A model generated the notes under the pieces. It saw only the letters and a program-made list of their open reading frames with translations, made no database searches and had not been told where the DNA came from. 55,662 nt of DNA from IMG/VR virus record IMGVR_UViG_3300011430_000013, positions 1 to 55,662 of that record; one strand, written 5' to 3'. Source of the stretch: a virus. The position numbers and the translations under genes are program-made. Shown here one piece after another: positions 35,130 through 43,116 of this stretch (positions are counted from its first letter, which is position 1; every line of letters starts with the position of its first letter).

Positions 35130-35686
35130 TTTATTACTACTAAAACATCATCATAACGGTTTTTGATGTGCCTGCGGTCTATTGTCTCTATTGTTTTTTC
35201 TGAATCTATATATTTATAAAACGGAACCACTTCTTGTATATCTTCAATAATATAGATACCATCTTTATTTAAATAAGGTTTGAAGTTTCGGTAAAGTAGC
35301 ATTTGTTGGTCAAAGCTGTGGTTCGCATCCTCAATTATCACATCAAATTTAATGCCTAAAAAAAACTTTTCTATCGTTGCCTGGTCTTCTGCATCTCCGA
35401 TAAATATTTTGTGCGTTCCTTCGGCTATTATCGGGCGTAAATCGTACCGGCCTCCTATTGGGGTTTCGTCACAATCTATCCCGTAAACATTCGCTTGTTC
35501 TGAAAAGTATCGCTCCCACATTCTCATTGATGCCCCTTCAAGCAGCCCAATTTCTAAAATGTTTTTCGCGGTTGCCCTGTAGGGGCGCAGGATTTCTTCA
35601 TACACTTCAATATAGCTGTGAATTGACCCTTTGTCAGATTCGTGTCCCTCGGCTTTAAGCTGGTTGTAGATTTCCTGTAAAGTCAT
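35126..35686 (-). CDS. SAM-dependent methyltransferase
   Basis: 186 residues. Class I Rossmann pattern: motif I LEIGLLEGASMRMW (about 44-57), acidic VYGIDCDE at the end of strand 2, FDVIIEDANHSFDQ (motif IV region) and GIYIIEDIQE. The arrangement resembles macrolide/cephalosporin-type and sugar O-methyltransferases with a metal-binding D/H set. In this island it probably methylates a sugar residue; that substrate is inferred. Confidence 0.75.
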   Translation of the reverse strand: MTLQEIYNQLKAEGHESDKGSIHSYIEVYEEILRPYRATAKNILEIGLLEGASMRMWERYFSEQANVYGIDCDETPIGGRYDLRPIIAEGTHKIFIGDAEDQATIEKFFLGIKFDVIIEDANHSFDQQMLLYRNFKPYLNKDGIYIIEDIQEVVPFYKYIDSEKTIETIDRRHIKNRYDDVLVVIK

Positions 35687-35979
35687 TTATTAAAATGATT
35701 TTTATTGACATAAAAACATCGGTGTGGCCCTCGTGCATCATAAGCGCTTCCGTAAAAACAATCCCAACCCGCTTGTTTAAATTCTTTAATTACATCATCC
35801 ATTATACCTTCAAAGGCATAGGCTGGAGTTATTATGATGGCATGATAGTTTTCATTTTTAACAAATATTTCTTCATGCCAATCTTGCTTTAATAATTTTT
35901 CATTAAAGTATTCTATTGGAGTGTTCAGTCTGGGGTTGCTATTAATCTCGACTGGTTTTATAGGATGTATTTGGTTCAT
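35683..35979 (-). CDS. Hypothetical protein in the glycan island
   Basis: 98 residues, with YHAIIITPAYAFEGIMDDVI and RCFYVNKNHFNK. No recognised family. It overlaps both neighbours by 4 nt, so it belongs to the same transcript. Confidence 0.5.
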   Translation of the reverse strand: MNQIHPIKPVEINSNPRLNTPIEYFNEKLLKQDWHEEIFVKNENYHAIIITPAYAFEGIMDDVIKEFKQAGWDCFYGSAYDARGPHRCFYVNKNHFNK

Positions 35980-36815
35980 ATCGGATAAAGTTTACCTTCT
36001 ATTTCTACTGTTTGGGTGTTTGCCGGGAAGCCTAAGTTTTCCGGGTGCCCGATTGATACTATTCTTCCTTTGCTCAGCCAGCTTGCAACTGCCCCTGTTG
36101 AGCTTCGGTTCTTGATGTAGTGGGCGCATTTTGAGAATAGCCATACCATTAACACAGGTTGCAGCCCTCTTTCATATCCTGATACATTTGAGAATCTTTC
36201 AGGGTTATCTTTCGCTCCGTACGGGGCTTGGATAAATTCTTCAACTACAAACGCCTGCGGATATTTATTTAACAGCGGGTCAAGTATTCCCTGCTCTTCG
36301 GCTGTACACATTATTCGCATATCATCCGTTAATACTTCATCAATGAATGGGAAGTAGGTTTCTATCGATATTCGCGGCCTGCCGTCAAGATAAATATCTG
36401 TGCCCCTCCATGTTATTCCGATTGTTTTTGTAAAGTCAATTTTGTATTTGTCAACAATCGCCCGCCCTCTTTGATTCGTTGCTTCGTTAAATTTTAAATG
36501 CCTTTGATAGTATTCTCTTATAACGCTTAGCGGCTGCGCCATAAAGCCTACCGGAGTGGGGTCTGCCCAGTTTTCCCATGTCCATGTTTCTTCCCGTTTT
36601 TTATTTCCGAATGGCTGCTCAAAAAACCAGTCATAGGCGTTAGGAATTTTCTGAAATTTAGCATCATCGTTGTAAGATTGTACCGATAATCCTTTCGGCC
36701 AGTTGATGTATGCCGTGTGGCCGGTTTGCTCGGCTGCCCACATTTGCCAATAGTGGCAGTACAGCCACGTGGTGAGGGTGCTGTGTATATCGTTTTTCTC
36801 TAAGAATATATTCAT
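35976..36815 (-). CDS. Fucosyltransferase-like glycosyltransferase
   Basis: 279 residues. The central KTIGITWRGTDIY (about 150-162) resembles the GDP-fucose binding motif of GT11/GT23/NodZ-like enzymes, and the C-terminal KNRSSTGAVASWLSKGR resembles the donor-binding end. Likely adds fucose or a similar deoxy-sugar; donor and acceptor not determinable here. Confidence 0.6.
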   Translation of the reverse strand: MNIFLEKNDIHSTLTTWLYCHYWQMWAAEQTGHTAYINWPKGLSVQSYNDDAKFQKIPNAYDWFFEQPFGNKKREETWTWENWADPTPVGFMAQPLSVIREYYQRHLKFNEATNQRGRAIVDKYKIDFTKTIGITWRGTDIYLDGRPRISIETYFPFIDEVLTDDMRIMCTAEEQGILDPLLNKYPQAFVVEEFIQAPYGAKDNPERFSNVSGYERGLQPVLMVWLFSKCAHYIKNRSSTGAVASWLSKGRIVSIGHPENLGFPANTQTVEIEGKLYPI

Positions 36816-37096
36816 TTTTCTTTAAACACTTTTACTGGTTCATCATGATTTCCTCCCATTGGTTCACATTTATATCTTAAATTTATTCTTTTACAATTTA
36901 TGCAGTATTGAATGTATTGCCATCTTTCAACTGAAAATGGTGAAACACGATAAACAAAATATTTTGCTGCCCCGCAATTCCAGCACTCCTCTAATGAATC
37001 GTTTTGGTTGAGACTTTTTTCTTTTTCTAATTCAAAGCATGTCTCTAATTCCTGTTCAGAGATTTCTTTTGATAATAAAAGTTCGCGTATTTTCAT
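36812..37096 (-). CDS. Zinc-ribbon small protein
   Basis: 94 residues. Two CxxC knuckles, CWNCG and CINCK, about 29 residues apart, predict a zinc ribbon. The N terminus is helical and acidic. Function unknown; it is coupled to both neighbouring transferase genes by 4-nt overlaps. Confidence 0.55.
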   Translation of the reverse strand: MKIRELLLSKEISEQELETCFELEKEKSLNQNDSLEECWNCGAAKYFVYRVSPFSVERWQYIQYCINCKRINLRYKCEPMGGNHDEPVKVFKEK

Positions 37097-37782
37097 ATCG
37101 GTGTAAGTATTTCGCCATCGTGCTTAATTTCCGGATAAACAAATCCGGTTTCTTGATTGATTGTTTTCCAGCTACCGTGAAAACCGAATGGGCTGCTGTG
37201 GTGATAGTGTGGATTCGGATTGCCTCCCTGACCGAAGTGTGACGCTGTTTTCAGGTCTGCAAACTTAAATCCTTCCGCCTCTAACTGATGACGGTGGGTG
37301 ATTGCTATCTCGCCATCCTCGTACATCCTTATGTTTTTTTGAAGGTTGTGCGCCTGTTCGTTCGTGCCATCCCACTGGGGATATTTTTCGGAAACAGATT
37401 GCATGATTGATTTGCTGCGAAACGAAAATCCACCTACTCCCATAACGTCATACTGATTAAACAGTGCTCCAATGTAGTCGTACTGCTCCCATTTTTTGTT
37501 CCATGCCTGCGGGTTGAGTATCCACCCGTCTCGTTGAACTATCAGTATGTGTTTGGTGTCTACATACTCGTGAATTTTTTTTAGCATGAATACCGAGTAA
37601 TGAATAAGTGTTTTTACTTCCTTTATTTCTACTTTATGAGGATAGTCGGTGGAGAAGTGTGTAAGAAGTTTTATGTCTGCGAAGTCACAGAGTGCCTTGC
37701 ACCGTTCTACTACTTTTATGGCGCGGTCAATGTTGAGGCAGTCAACAATTAACAGGGTGGTGGTGTTTAAATTTGGTTTCAT
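37093..37782 (-). CDS. DUF5672-like glycosyltransferase
   Basis: About 229 residues from MKPNLNTTTLL, whose ATG overlaps the upstream stop (ATGA); longer starts at 37797 and 37860 run into that gene. HYSVFMLKKIHEY, ILIVQRDGWILNPQAW, YDYIGA and VGGFSFRS match DUF5672, a GT-A-like family found in phage and polysaccharide clusters. Likely transfers a sugar. Confidence 0.75.
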   Translation of the reverse strand: MKPNLNTTTLLIVDCLNIDRAIKVVERCKALCDFADIKLLTHFSTDYPHKVEIKEVKTLIHYSVFMLKKIHEYVDTKHILIVQRDGWILNPQAWNKKWEQYDYIGALFNQYDVMGVGGFSFRSKSIMQSVSEKYPQWDGTNEQAHNLQKNIRMYEDGEIAITHRHQLEAEGFKFADLKTASHFGQGGNPNPHYHHSSPFGFHGSWKTINQETGFVYPEIKHDGEILTPI

Positions 37783-38519
37783 CTTTTTTGTTTCCATCCG
37801 AGCGACCTCTTGCGGTTTATTTCTTTGATGCGGTCGCGGTAGTAGTCCCGGTAGTCCCACGCCATTCCCTGTGACAAAAATATTGCTTCTTTGTTGAGCG
37901 GTGTCGCTTCGCTAACGTAGTGAATCCATCCCTCCGGGTCAGTGTAGTTGAATCCGTGTTTGTGCATGATTAGGCTGAGGATGGTTTGGTCGTGGCGGGT
38001 TCCAAATATTCGCGGGTCGTCTCCTAATTGGTTGTCTTCGTTCTTCCAGCTTCCTTTGAAAAGATGAATGTTCTCAAAGTACTCTTTAAAGATTGTTTGC
38101 CCTGCCGGGTGGTCGAAGTTTAGCCCTACAATACATGCCATCGCGTGAGGTATGGAGTACGCCTCTTCGCGGGTGTAGCCGAACGCTTTTAGCTGCTCAT
38201 CACTTGACCAGTTACCAGTGCTCCATCCGTTTCTAAGAACAAAGTAGCCGTCTTGTTTTATCTTGTCAAATATCGGGGTAGGGTTGTGCTGTGCCCACAC
38301 TGCGGCATCGCACCACACTACCATCTTGTGCAGTCCCTCGTCTTTAATATCTTTAAAGGCGTAGGGCTTAAACGCGTAAGGTATTTGGTTATGTTCGGGG
38401 CATCCCTTTGGATAGGTGTTTTCCCATACCCGGTGGCGCAGTCCGTACTTGGAGATGGACTCAACCAGCCTCTTTTGCCCTTTTGGATGCCAAAACTTTA
38501 CCGCTACGTTTATGAACAT
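37779..38519 (-). CDS. Glycosyltransferase-like protein
   Basis: 246 residues. MVVWCDAAVWAQHNP (about 66-80) holds a DxxxW acidic motif; FVLRNGWSTGN and GTRHDQTILSLIMHKHGF follow, as in GT8/GT-A-like transferases with a late HDQ motif. Part of the transferase island; exact family uncertain. Confidence 0.6.
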   Translation of the reverse strand: MFINVAVKFWHPKGQKRLVESISKYGLRHRVWENTYPKGCPEHNQIPYAFKPYAFKDIKDEGLHKMVVWCDAAVWAQHNPTPIFDKIKQDGYFVLRNGWSTGNWSSDEQLKAFGYTREEAYSIPHAMACIVGLNFDHPAGQTIFKEYFENIHLFKGSWKNEDNQLGDDPRIFGTRHDQTILSLIMHKHGFNYTDPEGWIHYVSEATPLNKEAIFLSQGMAWDYRDYYRDRIKEINRKRSLGWKQKR

Positions 38520-39094
38520 TTTCCTATTAGTAGATTTTCATCATTAAACAAAATCTCTTTATATCCCGCAGCTAAGTTAAGTATTTCTTCTTTCCTTCCA
38601 TCATGCTCGATGCACCATAGTTTACAGTTTTGAAACTCGCTGAACATCTTTAAGAATAGCTCTGCGCTGGTTGCTTCGGTGTCTATGTTAATGAAGTCGA
38701 AAATGTCTCCGTACTTTTCTTTTAGTGCAGCAAAGTGAATGCCGTAAACTTGGGTAGGCTTGAACGGCACATGACTCCACTTTGCTACATGGTCGGTGTT
38801 GGTAGTTGATAGAAAATCCCCGTTGGATTCGTAGAATGTCTGCCATCCTGCGGTAATTCCTACCACCGCATTTACTATCTCGGTATTTAGTCCTTCCATG
38901 TTTTTTATCAGTGCCGGGATAAGATGTGCCGAGGGCTCTACCATCACGCCTTTCCATCCATTTAAGAGTAGCTGGTAGGAGTTGGACATTACCTTGCCAT
39001 CCGCACTACCGATATCCAGCAGCGTTCCTGTGCTTATGTTTTGTTCCTGAAAGTAGTTCAAGATGGAGTGTTCTTCGGTTTTTTGCGAGTACAT
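38510..39094 (-). CDS. FkbM-family methyltransferase
   Basis: 194 residues. TLLDIGSADGKVMSNSYQLL (motif I, about 24-43), GVMVEPSA, then FDFINIDTEATSAELFLKM and LWCIEHDGR, the arrangement of FkbM methyltransferases that O-methylate sugars or polyketides. Probably modifies a sugar made by its neighbours. Overlaps the next gene by 10 nt. Confidence 0.8.
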   Translation of the reverse strand: MYSQKTEEHSILNYFQEQNISTGTLLDIGSADGKVMSNSYQLLLNGWKGVMVEPSAHLIPALIKNMEGLNTEIVNAVVGITAGWQTFYESNGDFLSTTNTDHVAKWSHVPFKPTQVYGIHFAALKEKYGDIFDFINIDTEATSAELFLKMFSEFQNCKLWCIEHDGRKEEILNLAAGYKEILFNDENLLIGKCS

Positions 39095-39101
39095 CTTTCT
39101 A

Positions 39102-39464
39102 TTAATTATTGCGGTGTTTCATGTAGGCGTATGGCCGGGCATCATAGCCCTGTATGCCATATTTCTTTTTTAGTGATTCATATTTTATAAACTCTTCTCT
39201 TGTCATAAAATCTAATATGGGAAAAAATAATTCAGTTAATTCCTTGCCTAATATTTTTCCCGATTTTTCCTTAACTTTACTAATCTCTTTATATGGTGTT
39301 GTAGATTTTCCATCAATTAATTTTTCTCCAAACATTACTTCTTTTACCGTTACTCCAAGTACTTTCATGTTCAAGTCTGATGGCCTGCCAATTAGATAAT
39401 AGAATCTATAAAACTCTTTTTCTAAATTCCAAATTTCCTGACACTGCTCTTCCGTCCACTTCAT
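39102..39464 (-). CDS. Hypothetical protein
   Basis: 120 residues, helical and charged (MKWTEEQCQEIWNLEKEFYR at the start). Not recognised. It overlaps the membrane-anchored protein upstream by 4 nt. Confidence 0.5.
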   Translation of the reverse strand: MKWTEEQCQEIWNLEKEFYRFYYLIGRPSDLNMKVLGVTVKEVMFGEKLIDGKSTTPYKEISKVKEKSGKILGKELTELFFPILDFMTREEFIKYESLKKKYGIQGYDARPYAYMKHRNN

Positions 39465-39880
39465 TTGTTTTTATTGTCTTTCATTGATTCATACATTATT
39501 CGGGCAATCTTTTCAATCGTCCGGTTTAATCCTCTTGGGGTCAAATATATTTTCTCTTGTGAAGTAACATAGGTTCTTATAAGGTCTTCTGTTTTTCTAT
39601 CGCTTTCGGCTTTTGTTCTATTATTCTCTACCTGAAATAAAACATCCTTTGCAAGTTTTAAGGCTTCAATTTGCTTTATGTTATTATATTTTCTAATGTA
39701 GTTGGCTAATCTTATTATGCTTTTTATATCAGATGTTTCAAACAAATAGTGGTCTTCTATTGTTTCTGCTTGTGCTGGCGTCATGGCACTTTTCTCTTTT
39801 AAATGTTTTCTATAACTAACGGCTAAATAGGTTAAATATACAATCAGAATTAATATAAATATTGCTATATTATAATTCAT
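39461..39880 (-). CDS. Membrane-anchored helical protein
   Basis: 139 residues. One N-terminal transmembrane helix (IAIFILILIVYLTYLAV, about 5-21), then a long charged helical domain. Possibly a membrane tether for glycan enzymes. No family recognised. Confidence 0.5.
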   Translation of the reverse strand: MNYNIAIFILILIVYLTYLAVSYRKHLKEKSAMTPAQAETIEDHYLFETSDIKSIIRLANYIRKYNNIKQIEALKLAKDVLFQVENNRTKAESDRKTEDLIRTYVTSQEKIYLTPRGLNRTIEKIARIMYESMKDNKNK

Positions 39881-40425
39881 TTATTTCTACGATACTGATA
39901 AAAATACATTGGCTGGTCTATAAAATACTCGGTTTTCAGCAGCCCTGATTCTGCCATTCTTTTTGCAAAGTCGGCATCTTCTCCAAAGGATGTTTCGGGG
40001 AATTTTACCTGTCTTGCCAGCTCAACTTTCATCGGGTTGAGGTGGTTGGGTGGGCGGAAGTAGATGCCTTTTTGCTCGGTGTATTTTAGTCCAAGTTTAT
40101 GAATGAATGTCTCCGGCTTTTTGCCCTCTGAGGTTATGATTCCTTTAAAGGTTACTACGTCCACCCCTTTGTTTATTCCTTCGTGCACTCGTTCTACGTA
40201 GTCTGAGCTTACTAAGTCATCATCGTCTATGAATGCACAGTATTCGGTCTCACATTTGTCAAGCAAGTGGTTTCTCTTGTGGCCGATGGTTTCTTCGCCC
40301 CTGTCTTCAAGGATGAATATCTTAGTATCTATCTGCTTGCACTGCCCACCGATAACGTCTATCAGCCGGTCCAGAAAGTGCTTGCGGCTTGTCAGGGTTG
40401 GGATGAGGATGGTTAGCTTACACAA
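39877..40425 (-). CDS. Family 2 glycosyltransferase
   Basis: 182 residues. LTILIPTLTSRKHFLDRL start, FILEDRGEETIGHKRN, CAFIDDDDLVSSDYVERV (acidic metal site) and FGEDADFAKRMAES. It shares the IGxKR, IDDDD and FGED layout with the enzyme at 34420, so the two are likely paralogues. Confidence 0.8.
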   Translation of the reverse strand: MCKLTILIPTLTSRKHFLDRLIDVIGGQCKQIDTKIFILEDRGEETIGHKRNHLLDKCETEYCAFIDDDDLVSSDYVERVHEGINKGVDVVTFKGIITSEGKKPETFIHKLGLKYTEQKGIYFRPPNHLNPMKVELARQVKFPETSFGEDADFAKRMAESGLLKTEYFIDQPMYFYQYRRNK

Positions 40426-41101
40426 AATCTTTTGCCTTTCTTTGCTCGTAAATCTTTTTTCCTAAATCCCATGCTGATTGGGAGTTTTCGCGGTTGTAGG
40501 TGTGGTCTTTCGGGTTTTTGCCGTTGATGAAGTGCCGGTGTTCAAACTTTAAATCAGAGTAAATCAGCCAGCCGTTTTTCTTACAAACATCGTGCAGCTC
40601 GTTGTCGGCAAACATGGAGAAGTAGCGCGGGTTGTAGATGTGTCCGAGTTTCTCGTAAATGCCTCTGCTTATTATTGGTAGTGTCATGCAGCCGGACTGG
40701 TTGCCGTTGATGCAGTCGTCTATCATTATTGCGAAGTTTTCTGCCGGTTCGTTAAGGTGCGTTGTAACTAATCCGCTTAATCTGCCTGAAGTGTTTTTTA
40801 TTTCAACATCCCAATCTTTCGGGCATCCAAAATCATCGCTAACCACTATTAAACAATCTCCTGTTGATAACTTGGCTGCGTTGTTTACCGCGTCTATCAT
40901 GCTGCGATTTTCATTGATTAAAAGTTTTATGCCGGTTTCTTTGAACTGGCTTTTGTAGCAGTCTATCTGCGCATCGTCTTTGTCAATGCTTAGTATGTAC
41001 TCGTACTGGTTCTGGTCGGAGGCATTGCCCATCCATTCTACAAAGGCTTTGTATGCCATTTGGCAGCGTTCGCGGCTCGGATGTATCAAGGTGTAGCGCA
41101 T
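40418..41101 (-). CDS. Glycosyltransferase (GT-A, family 2-like)
   Basis: 227 residues. YEYILSIDKDDAQ and CLIVVSDDFGCPKDWD (about 104-119) carry two acidic motifs of GT-A enzymes; the late FADNELHDVCKKNGW resembles the catalytic ED region. Second gene of the late operon from its promoter side. Confidence 0.7.
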   Translation of the reverse strand: MRYTLIHPSRERCQMAYKAFVEWMGNASDQNQYEYILSIDKDDAQIDCYKSQFKETGIKLLINENRSMIDAVNNAAKLSTGDCLIVVSDDFGCPKDWDVEIKNTSGRLSGLVTTHLNEPAENFAIMIDDCINGNQSGCMTLPIISRGIYEKLGHIYNPRYFSMFADNELHDVCKKNGWLIYSDLKFEHRHFINGKNPKDHTYNRENSQSAWDLGKKIYEQRKAKDFV

Positions 41102-41102
41102 T

Positions 41103-41309
41103 TTACTGAACTCTTACAAGTATTGTGTGCCCGTTTTCGGTGTAGGTGCGGAATTTCCAGTTGAGTTTGCGGGTTTGCGCCTGCCGCTTTGCGCAGTTTA
41201 AGGCTACGCTTGAGGTAATTGTATCAAGTACTCTCCTTTCGCCCAACTCCATATTGTAAAAATGGTGTATGGGTTTCCGGCCTCTATTTTCCGGGATGAC
41301 TATTTCCAT
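41103..41309 (-). CDS. Hypothetical basic small protein, first gene of the late operon
   Basis: 68 residues, with ENRGRKPIHHFYNM at the start and a basic middle (CAKRQAQTRKLNWKF). Could bind DNA, but no HTH is clear. It begins 8 nt after the likely promoter element at 41317, so the leader is very short. Confidence 0.5.
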   Translation of the reverse strand: MEIVIPENRGRKPIHHFYNMELGERRVLDTITSSVALNCAKRQAQTRKLNWKFRTYTENGHTILVRVQ

Positions 41310-41316
41310 GATGGCG

Positions 41317-41324
41317 CAAAGATA
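41317..41324 (-). promoter_or_regulatory. -7 element, probable late promoter
   Basis: TATCTTTG on the minus strand fits TAnnTTTG. The region 19 nt upstream lacks a good TTTG, so activity may depend on a phage-encoded activator. It precedes the whole late operon. Confidence 0.5.
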
Positions 41325-41423
41325 TAAATAAATATTTAATTAAATGATAAAAAAATAAATAAAAATAATTGCCTTGATTTTCAAACACTTGCTATATTAT
41401 TGCAATATTTCTTTTATTATTAC

Positions 41424-41453
41424 TTGTACATATTAAAATAAGCATTATGTTTG
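41424..41453 (+). promoter_or_regulatory. Bacteroidota-type promoter
   Basis: TTG (41424-41426), 19 nt, then TATGTTTG (41446-41453). It drives the gene at 41515, divergent from the late operon. Confidence 0.65.
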
Positions 41454-41514
41454 CACCGTATTTATAAACAATCATTCACTAATTAATCAAACAATTTAAA
41501 AACGTATCAATAAA

Positions 41515-41709
41515 ATGAACACAAATTTTGAAAACATTTCCGCGCTTCGTAAAGCTGCATCAGGTAAACAGTTATTTGTTAAATGCGGGCAGTTGCCTGT
41601 ATTGATTAAAAAGTCAGCAATTAACCGCGCTTTACTTGGGCAAAAGTTTTACGCCTCTGCCTTTGCTACTGACCGCGCACTGTATATTAATTCTATTCAA
41701 TTATATTAA
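41515..41709 (+). CDS. Hypothetical small protein
   Basis: 64 residues (ENISALRKAASGKQLFVKC). A good promoter ends about 60 nt upstream. Compact and mostly hydrophobic-basic, not recognised. First gene of the accessory island. Confidence 0.55.
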   Translation: MNTNFENISALRKAASGKQLFVKCGQLPVLIKKSAINRALLGQKFYASAFATDRALYINSIQLY

Positions 41710-41775
41710 TATGAAAGTTGAAATTAACACTTTCTCTATGAATAGGGGGATATCACCTTTAAACACTTAGAAAAA

Positions 41776-41964
41776 ATGAAGAATGAAAAAGAGAAAAACG
41801 ACAAAAAAATTGAAAATCCCGAATTAAAAAAACAATGTGTAACTATACATGGGGATTCGGGGCATTATTATTTATCCAAAGGGATAAGCCATATTAACGG
41901 TATTCCTGTTATACAAACGACATCGCCAGACGAAGTTCCCCCCTTGGAACAGATGGAGGATTAA
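41776..41964 (+). CDS. Hypothetical small protein
   Basis: 62 residues with a Lys-rich start and an acidic end. The final 56 nt overlap the end of the ClpP-like gene on the other strand. It may be co-transcribed with 41515. Weak evidence beyond the open frame. Confidence 0.4.
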   Translation: MKNEKEKNDKKIENPELKKQCVTIHGDSGHYYLSKGISHINGIPVIQTTSPDEVPPLEQMED

Positions 41965-42472
41965 TATCATCTATTATTCCCTTTTGCAAAGCAAACTTTA
42001 CGTCCTTGCTTTCACCTTGATTAAACAAAGTATTAATTTCTTCTGCTGTTAATTTTGTTCTATTAACAAAGGTATCTACTGTTCTACTTTCCATCCCCTC
42101 AAGCATACTAAGGTTTTCTTTTATTAGTGCCTTCCCAACGGGGGCATTAAAGCTAAGAGTATAGCCATGAAATAAAAAAGCAGCGTTTGGGGCTGCGTAC
42201 CTCTTTCCGCCTGCTATAAAAATAATATTGGCAATAGAATCAATAGTTCCAATATTGTGCATTGTTACAGTAAGTTTACTTTGCAGCGAAATCAGAAAAT
42301 TATACAAAGTAAATCCAGCATCCACATCACCACCTTTTGACGAAATAAAATAATATAATTCTGTTGGATTATATTTACTAATTACATCAGTAGTAAATTG
42401 GATGAATTTATTAACCTTTACTAAATCAATACCATCATAAAAATTAATGTAAACTGTTTTTTGATTTTCCAT
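41909..42472 (-). CDS. ClpP/SppA-like serine protease
   Basis: 187 residues. YYFISSKGGDVDAGFTLYNFL matches the ClpP crotonase-fold start (normally INSPGG). GTIDSIANIIFIAGGKRYA places a likely catalytic Ser 79, and AFLFHGY a His 102. The third residue is unclear. The fold belongs to ClpP-type peptidases, which need an AAA+ unfoldase. It is the last gene of a minus-strand group with an AAA ATPase; the ATPase is SMC-like rather than an unfoldase, so the pairing is unusual. Confidence 0.7.
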   Translation of the reverse strand: MENQKTVYINFYDGIDLVKVNKFIQFTTDVISKYNPTELYYFISSKGGDVDAGFTLYNFLISLQSKLTVTMHNIGTIDSIANIIFIAGGKRYAAPNAAFLFHGYTLSFNAPVGKALIKENLSMLEGMESRTVDTFVNRTKLTAEEINTLFNQGESKDVKFALQKGIIDDINPPSVPRGELRLAMSFV

Positions 42473-42560
42473 TAATAAAAAAATTATTTATATTGAGGGA
42501 ATGGATAATGGCTGCATTATAATCAATAATGATATTTAATTTATTAAAAAGAAAAGGTCT

Positions 42561-43115
42561 TCATTGAGTATTAAAATAGTTCTGAATGCCTACACAGTTC
42601 ATTATTAGCGTTGTTCCAATCATACTTCCATCGCCATCTAAGTTTAGTTTATCGAAATAACCAATTATAATGTAAAGATATTGCGCATCAGTTAGTTCAG
42701 CTAATACAATAGGATGTATGCTTTTTCTTGGAGCTGAAGAATAAAGAGTTTCAAAGTCTGCACTAAATTTATGATGAGAAATAATATTTGATAAAGCCTG
42801 GACTGTTCCATCGACTTTTTCATCAAGTTTGTTATCCATAAATAACGCAACTAAATTTTGTGGAGTAAGTTGAGTGTAGTATTCACGAGTACTTTCTGTT
42901 CTAACAAAAGCTAATCTATTTGAATCTGTAAATAAAAGCCCGTTTACGCTTGGCGGTTGGGCTTGCTGTGTTTCTTGTTGAAATTTTTCCTTTATCTCAA
43001 AAAAGTCCAATATTGGAATTTCGCATTCTAAGCAACAAGATTTCGGAAGTTCTTTAACTTCGGTTTCTATAAAATAATTTTTGTCTTTTAAGAATTTTAT
43101 TAAATCACTGAACAT
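42561..43115 (-). CDS. Hypothetical protein between AAA ATPase and protease
   Basis: 184 residues from MFSDLIKFLKDKNYF; that ATG follows the ATPase stop by one base (TAATATG), while an upstream Met at 43136 would overlap it. A CCLECE motif near residue 27 may bind metal. Late segments (PIVLAELTDAQYLYIIIGYF) are hydrophobic but not clearly transmembrane. Probably functions with the ATPase; no family recognised. Confidence 0.6.
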   Translation of the reverse strand: MFSDLIKFLKDKNYFIETEVKELPKSCCLECEIPILDFFEIKEKFQQETQQAQPPSVNGLLFTDSNRLAFVRTESTREYYTQLTPQNLVALFMDNKLDEKVDGTVQALSNIISHHKFSADFETLYSSAPRKSIHPIVLAELTDAQYLYIIIGYFDKLNLDGDGSMIGTTLIMNCVGIQNYFNTQ

Positions 43116-43116
43116 A

